Origin: a virus
IMG/VR virus record: IMGVR_UViG_3300042922_000870
Span: 1 to 47,313 of that record
Reading direction: 5' to 3' (one strand)
DNA length: 47,313 nucleotides
Shown here: positions 7,227 through 16,800 of the stretch, piece by piece
How positions within the stretch are numbered: the stretch's first letter is position 1
Layout of the letters: each line of letters opens with the position of its first letter
The notes under the pieces: model-generated
Databases searched by the model: none
What the model saw: the letters and a program-made list of their open reading frames with translations, nothing else
What the model was told of the DNA's origin: nothing
Translations under genes and position numbers: made by a program

Positions 7227-10200
7227 CTAAATATTCTCAAATAGGAATTCGGTTGCTTTAAAAGCAATCTTATTGTCAGGCCTGATTTCAATAAGTGCGC
7301 CTGACGTATTCCCGATTTTTACAGTACCATTATCGGATGATATTGTGAAATCTTTGGTTGATATAATTGTTTTACCGCTTGTTGATGTCAAATATACTCC
7401 GTCATCACGTAAATCTAAACCTCTCTCTAAGCCATAGTTACTGTTGCCATAATTAATTTTCAACCCGCCGTTATATTTATCAAACCGTCCGATTCCACTT
7501 GTACTAGTGGCTCCATCCCCCAAACCGAGTCGGATATAAGGCTGTGCGGAGTCCGCTGTACCCTCAAATCCCATCGCTGCTTTAATTTTCTTATTGTTTG
7601 GATCAACCGAATATTCATAAACAGGCCATGCGGTTGTCTCTGTTGTCATTTGTCCGGTTTGAGAGGAATTTACCCAATAAAGAAGTCGGCCATCTGACAA
7701 TGCTTTTTGTGAACCCTGAGTAGCAATACCTGTTATCCATTGAATGTAGTTATCTTCTACTACAACAAAGTTCGACCAACCTCCGATAGCTGAGCGATCC
7801 ATTGTTACGACTTTCTGAGCTGTTAGGTCCGAGATAAATCCCCATTGTGCAGATACCAGATTTGCAGAAATTAGTTCAGCAGAAATAGCCCCAGCACCCT
7901 TTAAATCCCAAAAATTCATATCAATGAATTTGTTTACACTGTCGATCATAAGTCCACCATTAACGCCATTCTTAACGATTAGTTTCTTAAATATTGCTTC
8001 ACCATCGGGCTTAATCCAAGTGGGTGCGTCACTGGCATTTTCAGCCCCTGCCCAAAAGCCTGTTGATGGATAGAGTTTCATTATACCGCCAATGTCATCA
8101 CGAAGAATGATGTAGGCACCTTCAATACCACCTTCTGTGATGATAGAATTATTTATTTTAATTCCTTCCGCATGAATTATGCCACTCGTATCAGCCCAGA
8201 ACTGATCTATCCAGTTGGGCGAAGAAACAGAGCCGATGTTTTTTTGGATAGCAAAACCTTTTATTGCATTCATGATTGACCGATACATATCATCAGATCG
8301 AGTAGCCATGACACCATTTTCACTGTCTAGAATAACTTTATTGTACATCTGACCCAATTGGACGCTACTCCATTTCACAGCATCAGTAATTTCGTTAATG
8401 ATTCTTTGAGCTTGATCATAGTAAGTTTGGAACTTGGTTTTGAAAACATTACGGTCAATTTCTGTAGTGGCTGACATGTCTGCAAGCAATGGTAGCACAT
8501 ACGCAGCAAGGTCATTGAAGGAAGAGGTGAAAGGAGGAATATCTATCAGTACAGTCTGATAATTGTCTCTTACCGATGTTTTATATTGATTGGCTTGTTG
8601 TAGCAGTTTGGTATATTCAGTTTGAATTGTTTGCCATTCTTGGAGTAAGGATAGTTTTTCAATTGAGGTTAATTTATTATCTGTGATGATCGTAGTAAAA
8701 CGTCCGATATCTAAGTAGCTTGAATCAATATCCATGAACACATCGTTGAGACTGGAGACAATTTTCAAGGATTTGGCAACTAACTCTTCAGCCCAAAGTC
8801 TCGCGTCTTCTACATTTACCCAAAAGCGTTTTACCCACTGGTTATTTATCTTTTTTTGAATGGAAATGCCATCTGTTGCATTTAAACGAGTACGATATAA
8901 TTCATCTGAACGAGTTACAGTAATCCCGTCAATGCTATCGAGCAGAACATTGTTATATAACGAACCAAGCTGTAAGCTACTATACTTAATAGAATCATTG
9001 ATAGCATTTACGATAGCAACTACTTGATCATAGTACAATTTAAAGCATTGGATAAACTCATTACGATCGATAGCTGATGTTTCAGTCATGTTAGATAGAA
9101 GAGGGGAGAGGTAGGCGATTAAAGCATTGTAGGCTGCAGTAAATGGAGGGATGTCAATCCGTACTGTATCGTCTCTGCTTGTGGTTTTATAAATGTTTGC
9201 TTGATCCAGCAGTTTAGCATATTCTGAAATTATCCTTGTACGTTCACCAATTACCTGCAACTTTTCAATAGCAGTCAACTTACCGTCAGTTATGATATTA
9301 TCAAACTTACCGATATTCATTTCCTTCGTGTAACTGTCTAGTAGCAGTTCGTTCTGATCAGATATGATCTTTAATCGCTTAGCAGTAATATCTTGACCAA
9401 ATATATTGCCATCTGTGTCTAAATGAAGCTTATCATCAAAAGAATGTCCATTCCAGCGTTGAATTTTAAATCCGTCTTCACTGTTTGCGATGACTTTATT
9501 GATAAGAGTGGAGTTTACATCATTTCCATTATACCGATTGATTATCATTCCGAACTTATCTGGATTTTCTTCATAGAGTCCAAGCATCATAGCAATTCGA
9601 CCATGACGATCCTTTATTGTTGTACGTGGACCTTCCATTAGCCAGATTCCTGCGGCATCACCCACAATTACTCGCTGAGAAAGGACGATTTTACCATATA
9701 GCGTTTCGGCAATAATTAGATTTGGATTGAAGTCTGTATGTAACCTTAAGATTGTATCTCGATCTGTAATTTTATTATTGCTGAGTAGGCGAGGTTTATC
9801 TTTAAACTCATAAATTTTAAGATAGCCGCCTATAGTTTCACAAGAAAGGTAGTTAAATAGTTTTGTGAAAATATAGGATGCATTGACTATTTCGGATTTT
9901 TCTATTTCTCTATGTATAAACTCTAGAGATTCCCCTGTCTTTATCCCACCTGTGAAAATTCCAATTCCTTCTGTAACAACATTTTCTTTGATAAAAAAAT
10001 CATTATAATGAGATATCTGGGTGTTACACATCTTACCATTGATAGATTTAAGGACAACAATCTCAAGTGAGGGGTTTAGATATTTATTTTTATTTTCATT
10101 AAACACAACTTTGGCAATTTCAGATAGTGCACTGTTAGACTTTTCAACACTTACTTTGTACTTCCTGATCACTTCATAAGATATATCCATAGTTCCAGAG

Positions 10201-10346
10201 CAGAATATCACTGTATCTTCAATTTCGAATAGTTTTTCACCGAAATCGTTTATACGATATGTAATGTCATCAATAATAGTTGAAACGGCAGAGTCTGAGG
10301 CGATCCATGCAGAGGATGGTGTTTGAATAATCGCTACCGAACTAAT
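7227..10346 (-). CDS. Large tail protein with N-terminal proteasome/HslV-like Ntn-hydrolase domain; likely AUU start
   Basis: 1039 residues if started at ATT 10346, which abuts the stop of the upstream gene (TAA ATT) behind GAGGAAGTGG. The nearest ordinary start, GTG 10211, would cut 45 residues. These encode S-S-V-A-I-I-Q-T-P-S-S-A-W-I-A-S-D-S-A, the first strands of a proteasome/HslV-like fold: numbering from the Ser after the initiator, Ser1, Asp17 and a Lys at 37 (GEKLFEI) correspond to Thr1, Asp17 and Lys33 of that family, and GIGIFTGGIKTG at 126-137 to its GSGG segment. Two tandem homologous units of about 190 residues follow (about 328-525 and 530-720; each with LTxIEKL, IDIPPFT and WSSVQLG/YSSLQLG-type motifs), then a beta-rich C-terminus (TTTIKDRHGRIAM-type repeats, SALIEIRPDNKIAF end). 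Position after the tail endopeptidase gene indicates a tail-tip/central-fibre protein. Confidence 0.7.
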   Translation of the reverse strand: MSSVAIIQTPSSAWIASDSAVSTIIDDITYRINDFGEKLFEIEDTVIFCSGTMDISYEVIRKYKVSVEKSNSALSEIAKVVFNENKNKYLNPSLEIVVLKSINGKMCNTQISHYNDFFIKENVVTEGIGIFTGGIKTGESLEFIHREIEKSEIVNASYIFTKLFNYLSCETIGGYLKIYEFKDKPRLLSNNKITDRDTILRLHTDFNPNLIIAETLYGKIVLSQRVIVGDAAGIWLMEGPRTTIKDRHGRIAMMLGLYEENPDKFGMIINRYNGNDVNSTLINKVIANSEDGFKIQRWNGHSFDDKLHLDTDGNIFGQDITAKRLKIISDQNELLLDSYTKEMNIGKFDNIITDGKLTAIEKLQVIGERTRIISEYAKLLDQANIYKTTSRDDTVRIDIPPFTAAYNALIAYLSPLLSNMTETSAIDRNEFIQCFKLYYDQVVAIVNAINDSIKYSSLQLGSLYNNVLLDSIDGITVTRSDELYRTRLNATDGISIQKKINNQWVKRFWVNVEDARLWAEELVAKSLKIVSSLNDVFMDIDSSYLDIGRFTTIITDNKLTSIEKLSLLQEWQTIQTEYTKLLQQANQYKTSVRDNYQTVLIDIPPFTSSFNDLAAYVLPLLADMSATTEIDRNVFKTKFQTYYDQAQRIINEITDAVKWSSVQLGQMYNKVILDSENGVMATRSDDMYRSIMNAIKGFAIQKNIGSVSSPNWIDQFWADTSGIIHAEGIKINNSIITEGGIEGAYIILRDDIGGIMKLYPSTGFWAGAENASDAPTWIKPDGEAIFKKLIVKNGVNGGLMIDSVNKFIDMNFWDLKGAGAISAELISANLVSAQWGFISDLTAQKVVTMDRSAIGGWSNFVVVEDNYIQWITGIATQGSQKALSDGRLLYWVNSSQTGQMTTETTAWPVYEYSVDPNNKKIKAAMGFEGTADSAQPYIRLGLGDGATSTSGIGRFDKYNGGLKINYGNSNYGLERGLDLRDDGVYLTSTSGKTIISTKDFTISSDNGTVKIGNTSGALIEIRPDNKIAFKATEFLFENI

Positions 10347-11624
10347 TTAAACCACTTCCTCTGCGTTGAAATTCACCCAATCTTTTAAAACTAATTCTTT
10401 GTACCGATAATCAGAGGAAACTAAAGACTCGATACACTCGCATAAGTCTTTGAAATCAGGTAACATATGACCACTTTTAATACGAAGGACTTTCCATCCT
10501 CTACTTTTTAAAAACTCGTCTCGTTTTCTGTCTTGTTTTTGATCTTTATGAAAATAGGCTGCATCATATTCAATATCGATTTTAATATCATCGATGTATA
10601 ATGCGATATCAAGGATCGAACGACTAATTGGTTCATTTAATACTACATTAAATCCGTGATCTAGCAATTGCTTATAAATTGATATTTGTTGAGAGGAGGT
10701 AGGAACATTTCCATTTTCTTTTAATGTTCTATTTCTCTTTTCGATGAACGCCGGAACCTCTCCAGCATATTCAAACCCATATCTATTAAGCATAGTGGCT
10801 CTTGATTTTTCTCTAATTCTAGCATTTGAAAATGTATATTCGGCACCATATCTAGCAATATTAGTTTTCTTGATTTTTTCTTGAATAGTCTTATTTAAAG
10901 CAGGGGATTTAAAACCATATCTTATCAAATTGGTATTACATCTACGATTGCTCAGATATCTGTTTTTCATTGGGTGCTCAACTTCATACTTCATTAAACA
11001 AGATTTCTTTATTTTATTTTTAATATTTTCATCTTGAAAGACACATTCTACACCGTATCGTTCTAGATTAGTTATTTTTACTCTTTCTTTGTATTCATCG
11101 GTTTGGGTATAAAAATCAACGCCATATTTTTCTCTATTTGTTGTTTTTATTTTTTCTTTAAAATCATTTAACAACATAGGGTTCTCTACGCCATAATTAT
11201 CGATAAACTTATTTTTTATTTTGTCTTTTACTTCTTTTACTTGGAATACATTCGTAATTTCCTCACCATATTTTTCTTTTATGGTATTTAAGCATTTATC
11301 TCTAACCTCGGGCAATCTTAAAACACATTCAACTCCATACTTTTCAAGCGTTGATTCTCTCTGTTTTTTAAATCTGCAATCTTTACAACAATCTTTAGAA
11401 GTCAATGAATTCTCACGCTCTTTGAGTAGTGCTTTATAACTTTTCGTTATTATGTTTTTACAATAATCACACTCTACCAAGACTCTAGAAACGCTTCCAT
11501 AATGTAGATGAGCGATATCAACCTCAAATTTGCTCCTAAAGGAGGAGAAAACATATCCTTTCTCTTCGTACCAAACCTTATTATTAATGTGCCAAGAAAC
11601 AGGAATCGTTTGTTGTAACAGCAT
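10347..11624 (-). CDS. Free-standing homing-endonuclease-like protein (zinc ribbon, YGVE repeats, Vsr/DUF559-type nuclease)
   Basis: 425 residues from ATG 11624. Residues about 50-90 carry a zinc-binding set (CDYC ... CCKDC). Then come about seven repeats of 25-30 residues with the core KYGVE/RYGVE (TLEKYGVECVLRLPEV, DNYGVENPMLLNDF, LERYGVECVFQDEN), a DNA-binding repeat type of phage endonucleases. The C-terminus has a Vsr/very-short-patch-like nuclease pattern: DIEYDAAYFH, then RDEFLKSRGWKVLRI. It separates two tail-tip genes and is preceded by a terminator, as is usual for mobile intron-less homing genes. Its stop codon directly adjoins the proposed AUU start of the next gene. Free-standing endonuclease role inferred from domains and position. 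Confidence 0.8.
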   Translation of the reverse strand: MLLQQTIPVSWHINNKVWYEEKGYVFSSFRSKFEVDIAHLHYGSVSRVLVECDYCKNIITKSYKALLKERENSLTSKDCCKDCRFKKQRESTLEKYGVECVLRLPEVRDKCLNTIKEKYGEEITNVFQVKEVKDKIKNKFIDNYGVENPMLLNDFKEKIKTTNREKYGVDFYTQTDEYKERVKITNLERYGVECVFQDENIKNKIKKSCLMKYEVEHPMKNRYLSNRRCNTNLIRYGFKSPALNKTIQEKIKKTNIARYGAEYTFSNARIREKSRATMLNRYGFEYAGEVPAFIEKRNRTLKENGNVPTSSQQISIYKQLLDHGFNVVLNEPISRSILDIALYIDDIKIDIEYDAAYFHKDQKQDRKRDEFLKSRGWKVLRIKSGHMLPDFKDLCECIESLVSSDYRYKELVLKDWVNFNAEEVV

Positions 11625-11658
11625 AAGACTCTTAGCGCTCCTTTTTTACAGATATAAC

Positions 11659-11699
11659 AAAAGAAGTAATTGGATTAATTTGACCCAATCACTTCTTTT
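11659..11699 (-). terminator. Intrinsic terminator at the end of the tail endopeptidase gene
   Basis: Long stem of 15 positions, AAAAGAAGTGATTGG against CCAATTACTTCTTTT with one G-U pair, loop of about 11 nt, followed by TTTTGTTATAT on the minus strand. It overlaps the last codons of the gene ending at 11675 and precedes the homing-endonuclease-like gene. Confidence 0.8.
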
Positions 11700-13846
11700 A
11701 ATGTGTATATTGATTTTAATACAAGATTATTACGACAAATTCCATCGGCAGTAATGGCTGTCTCGTATCTTTGTCCGCCTGATTTTGTTACACCCAAACT
11801 TCCCGCCGTCAGACGAAGGAAGCGCAATGGATCATTAGGATCTGTAATCGTAATTCCCCGATTGTCAGTTGTTACAGTGTTATTAATACTCATATTGATT
11901 TGATTCGTAACTTTATCCCAGAACTCATCAAACAACAAGCTCATATCTGATATATCTGTTACAGATTTAAGCCAGTCTTTTTTGTTTGCATCGATAGTAG
12001 TAGAAGTGTTATTACTCTTCTTCATGAACTCGTTCATTTTTGAAGCAGCACTGCCATCATTTTTAACATTAGAGAGAGTTATGGATATCTTTTCGCCTTC
12101 AAAATCATAATTAATCTCAATAATTTTTGCCTTAACATTAACCCCTATACGCTCATATTTAATAGATACATAGTCACCCTTATTAAGCTTGTCCCACTTA
12201 GATTGTTCTTCTAAAACACTCAAGAAGTAAACTAAGTCAATTTCCATCGACATTTGAGGGACTTTTACTTCTGCAAAATTCTCTTCGCCATATTTAAGTA
12301 GATCTTCTGCGTCAATACAATTGCTATTCTCATAAGTCCCAATCTTTACAAAACGCTGCAGTTCAATTAGTTGATCTGGTGTGAAATTATTTGAGCTGGA
12401 GAGGATGGACTGTAAACTAGCTATTTGAACTAAAACAGTATTCAAATAACCTGTTTGTTCAGTGATTTCATTTTTCTTTCCATCAATCAGCATCTGTTTA
12501 TTGTTTGGGCAGTAACGGTCAATTATAACAGTATCGTTCGATGAAGTATTATACTCTGACTCATTGATTGCTGTAACTTGTATATCTACGTTAGCTGATC
12601 CACTACCAGCAATCAAAACGCTCGATGTAGTCAATCCGCTCACTTTACCAAGCAATGTCCAAGTATTAGAAAATACAGTTTTTAACGCTCCATTAAGGGA
12701 TACTTGGACATTAGTTGCATTCGAAACTTTAGCCATAACTGCGTATGGGTACATTGTCTGTAGAGAGTCGAGGTTGATTGTTTTTGATGAACCATTGTAA
12801 GAAACCGATTCAAAGAACATTGTAGGTTTATTATTGTTACCCAATTGATAATTGTCAACGATGTTGTATATCACTTTTAACTGGTTTTGAAGATCAACTA
12901 ACTCAGATTGCTTAGTTGAAAGTGTAGTAATATATCCATCACGAGCTGTCTTAAGAATTGAGAATTGGTCTTTATTTGCCCCAACAAGTTCCTGGTAATC
13001 CAATATAGCATGACAAAGAGAGTCTGACATCGAATAACTATGCTCAATGACATTTTTATCTTCATCTCTTTGGAAAGGATACATAAAATAGCTATAGTCT
13101 TCAAGGTAATCCTTGCCCGTTGGGTGAATTGCATTTATGGTTAATCCATCTTTTCCTTTGAGATGAAGTCGAGTAACAACTTCATTTGCATCAGACTTTT
13201 TATCAAAATTCTTAAGTAGACTCTCATAGGAAAATGTTAGACCCATATCGATGCCGAACAATTCGGGTTTCTTCAGGTTTACAGTTTGAAGATCGGTATC
13301 AAATAGAACAATCGCATTATAGGTCTCAGCAACATCATAAATGGAACCAAGTAATTTATTATCCAGAAACTCAAAAGTCCGCTTAGATAGTTCAAAATCG
13401 GGATCGATATCCCCGACAGTCCATGTGGTTTCATTTAGCATTTCTGTTAAGACGGTTCTTGCACCTTTTGATTCTGCCGTATACCCTTTAAGCGCGCGCT
13501 GTGCTAACTCGAACTCTAATCCTAAAAGGGTGAGCTTTTTATAACTTGAATCCTCACTCACAACCTCATTGATGGCTGTGATTACGTACCACTCTGATGT
13601 CTTACCGAAAACTAATTTAATCAGGTAATTTTCTTTAATTGTATCGATATGTTTATTGAGCATTAGTACGTGATTGACATCTATAAAGTAGGGGATGCTT
13701 AAAGTTAATTCACTTGTTTCGCTAACGGGATCGTTTAGACTATCCTTATATGCTTCACTTAATTTTCCGATAATATGTTTATCAGGTTTTGCAAGAAAAT
13801 AGTTAGGCCTATAAGCTTTTTTTGTGTAATCTATATCTCCTAACAT
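11675..13846 (-). CDS. Tail-associated protein (prophage endopeptidase-tail/Tal-like)
   Basis: 723 residues from ATG 13846 with ATGGAGGTAAT upstream. The N-terminal third (YFLAKPDKHIIGKLSEAYKD, ELTLSIPYF, YLIKLVFGKTSEWYVITAI, LTLLGLEFELAQRALKGY) follows the pattern of Tal/gp27-like tail hub proteins. A middle region (residues about 320-470) contains a carbohydrate-binding-like beta domain (SVSYNGSSKTINLDSLQTMY, LLGKVSGL). Toward the C-terminus YVSIKYERIGVNVKAKIIEI and ISITLSNVK are the usual hub-closing strands. The last 80 residues (TDNRGITITDPNDPLRFLRL) link to a downstream fibre. Placed directly after the tape measure gene, as in siphophages. Acts at the tail tip; peptidase activity is not evident from motifs. 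Confidence 0.8.
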   Translation of the reverse strand: MLGDIDYTKKAYRPNYFLAKPDKHIIGKLSEAYKDSLNDPVSETSELTLSIPYFIDVNHVLMLNKHIDTIKENYLIKLVFGKTSEWYVITAINEVVSEDSSYKKLTLLGLEFELAQRALKGYTAESKGARTVLTEMLNETTWTVGDIDPDFELSKRTFEFLDNKLLGSIYDVAETYNAIVLFDTDLQTVNLKKPELFGIDMGLTFSYESLLKNFDKKSDANEVVTRLHLKGKDGLTINAIHPTGKDYLEDYSYFMYPFQRDEDKNVIEHSYSMSDSLCHAILDYQELVGANKDQFSILKTARDGYITTLSTKQSELVDLQNQLKVIYNIVDNYQLGNNNKPTMFFESVSYNGSSKTINLDSLQTMYPYAVMAKVSNATNVQVSLNGALKTVFSNTWTLLGKVSGLTTSSVLIAGSGSANVDIQVTAINESEYNTSSNDTVIIDRYCPNNKQMLIDGKKNEITEQTGYLNTVLVQIASLQSILSSSNNFTPDQLIELQRFVKIGTYENSNCIDAEDLLKYGEENFAEVKVPQMSMEIDLVYFLSVLEEQSKWDKLNKGDYVSIKYERIGVNVKAKIIEINYDFEGEKISITLSNVKNDGSAASKMNEFMKKSNNTSTTIDANKKDWLKSVTDISDMSLLFDEFWDKVTNQINMSINNTVTTDNRGITITDPNDPLRFLRLTAGSLGVTKSGGQRYETAITADGICRNNLVLKSIYTLKEVIGSN

Positions 13847-13860
13847 ATTACCTCCATATA

Positions 13861-13888
13861 AAAAGGACTGCCAACATTGACAGTCCTT
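13861..13888 (-). terminator. Intrinsic terminator after the tape measure gene
   Basis: Perfect 8-bp stem AAGGACTG/CAGTCCTT, 10-nt loop, followed on the minus strand by TTTTTATA. Lies between the tape measure gene (ends 13898) and the tail hub gene (starts 13846). Confidence 0.8.
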
Positions 13889-13897
13889 GATACTTAT

Positions 13898-16800
13898 TTA
13901 CCATCCACTTTTTGTTTTTCTTTTCCATAGATCTTCAATGGCATCTGTCACGACTTTTGCACCTTGTTTATCTCCAGTGACATTGTCTATATGGACACTT
14001 AAACTATTGTCTACGGATTGAGGTTGAAGTGGAGACTTAAAGATTTGAGATACGTTGAAGTTTGATAGCATATTACTGAGATTGCTCATAACGTTCCCTG
14101 CAATCTCTTTAAAGAAATCACGCGGTTTGTCAATAATCCCTTCACTTTTCTTCAAAATTGCAGGGACTTCAACATCTTCCAGCAGACTCTTTGTCGTTGT
14201 TCCTTTTTCGCCTACAATACCACCCGTATGATATTTAGTAAGTTTATTAAGATCGGCATAGCTTCCATCAGGAAATCCATATTTAGACCTATAAACATCA
14301 TTAGCCGCTTTCAACTTCTCGAACTGAGCTTGTTTATTTTTATAATCAGCAGAGTCTGTCAAGAGGGTTTTCATGTCTGTTTTTAATTGTTCGGCTTTTT
14401 GCTTGTTAGTGAGATAATCTTTCCAAGCAGTGTCTTTTTCGCTTACCGAATTAGAAGAGGATGAACCAGAAGACGGAGTCGAAGTTGTTGAGTCAGAAGG
14501 ATTCGAAGAACCAGTAGAGTCATCGCTTAAGAATGGATAATTCTTTAAATTCTCTTCGTTCAAACTAAAGGCATATTTAAGATTTGATGCAATTTTCTCG
14601 GAATAGATACCAAAGTTTTTCTCTAGTTCTTGATAGAATGCAGTATAAGCGGACTGAATCTTTGTGATTTCATTTTGAATCCTAACAGTATCATCGCTCA
14701 TCAGAGCTTGTTTCATATTGTAGAAATACTGTTCGTCATTCAAAAGCCCTTCATAATACTCATCGTTTAACTTCTCTAATTCCTCAAGATTGTCGATAAT
14801 CACATCATGCTTGGAGTCCTCAAGTTTTTTCTCTTTATCGATAGCATTCTGACGGTCTTCTAATTGATCAGTTAGACCATCTTTACGAATGGTTATCTCA
14901 CGATCTCGTTGCAGTTTAGTTATCTCTTCAGACTTTGCAGCAATTTCTTTTTCTAAATCTGCACGTTTAGATTTCGCCTCTAAAGAGTCATCCATAATCC
15001 ATTTACTATAACTTACCTCAAGTTCAGACTTTTCCTTCTGTAGCTTTGCTAGTTGATCCTGGTAGTCTTCCTCAGCGACTTCCCGGTCTAAACTCTTGGT
15101 TTGAGCATTGATGATATCTTGAAAAGCTGAAAGTTCATCATCCAGATTATCCATCTTGGTTTCGTGACGTTTGTTTTCAAGTTCTTTTTCTTTATCATAA
15201 GCAGCTTTCTGAAGTTTTTGCTGCTCTTGTAGAAGATTCTTATAATCTTCAATTACCTTGTCAGCATAAGATTCTTTTAAGGAGCGAATGGAATCTGAAT
15301 AATCGTAAAGACTGAGGGTATACTCCTGGAGTTTTTGTTTGTGCTCTTCTCTGGCTGAAGCAGTGAGTGCTTCATTTTTTGATTGAATTTCTTCAAAAGC
15401 AATCAACTCTCTTGTAGCTGCAATCTTCTGCTTGATAATCGCTACTTGATTGCTTATTTCCGCAATATATTCACGTGACCCATCAGTAAATCCCTTTAGT
15501 TTACCTTCCGAAATTTCAAGTTGGTAGTTCAGGCCAGATAGCTTTTTTTCTAGAGGGATTCTTGTGGAGTTCACAAGGACATTATTGAGTTCTTTGATTT
15601 GAGTTGTATAATCAGTCGACAATAGATCATCAAGGACAGACTTCAAATTCTTCTTGGTCGCTGTGTCTAATGCTTCGCTCTTAATAAGATTCTGAATTGA
15701 GGAAACAAGTTGCGTATTCTGCTCTTTTTGCTTCTTTTTGAGATCAAGTTGCTTATTTAATTCCTGATTATACTCAGGAGTTCCCTCAACCAACTGACTC
15801 ATCGCCTGTTCTGAAAGAGATAACTGACGATCTAGTTCAGAAATGCCTTCTTTAGTTGCCTCGATTCCAATGTTAATATTCTCGACAAGTTTCTGATACT
15901 TCCCAGATTGCAAGTCCATGCGTTCTGTTTGAAGTTGTTTAATCAACTCGTCGTATTCGTCAGATTCAATGCCATATTCTTTAATAGCTTTTTGTAGATC
16001 TAATGATTCTTGGTTTTTAATACCTTGAATTTTAGATCGAATATTAACCTGAACCTGATTTTCCTTCTGAAATTCCTTGCTGGTGGGATCAAGCTTTTCT
16101 TGTCTCTTCTGTGATGCTGCTATAAGACGTTCTTGTTCTTCAACTTGTAAATCTGCTAAGTACTTTATTTCTTCAAGATATTTAACTTGTGCATCATAAA
16201 TTTCATTTTGAGTATTAAGAATATCTTGTCTGTTTTTATCGGCTGCATCTGCAATTTCCTTAGCTGTTGGCCCATCGGTCTTAACTTCAACAGTAGCATT
16301 TTCAGATTTATTGATTGTTTTAGTTTTACCATTGGATGAAGAAGAGATAGGCGAAGAAGAAGAACCATTATAGGAGTTGTAATAACCAAGAACCTTGGAG
16401 GCGTATTGTTGGGTTTCTTTGGGGAGCGCAGAAATATCCTTACCCGACTTAAGCCATTTATCTATACGTCCAGGACCACCATTGTAGGCCATTAAAGCTA
16501 GTTCGGTATCACCGTTATACTTTTTCAGCAATCCAGCAAAGTACTTTGTGCCACCCGCTATGTTTTGGTCAGGATCATAACTATTTGTTACCCCAAGTCC
16601 TCTTGCTGTCCCGTCCATGAGTTGCATGAGACCCTTAGCTCCTGCAGATGATGTAGCTTTAGAATTGAAGCTGCTTTCTTGAGCGATGATTGCTTTGATG
16701 AGATTTGAATCTACGTTATTAGTAGAAGCATATTTATTAATGATGTCTGAGTAAGAACCATTGCTCCCCGATCCAATAAAGGAGGAGGTTGCTGTATTAA

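Noticed and set aside
16165-16389. 74-codon minus-strand ORF inside the tape measure gene
   Set aside because: Out-of-frame shadow of the SLT-flanking region; low-complexity Leu/Met/Lys sequence and no start site.
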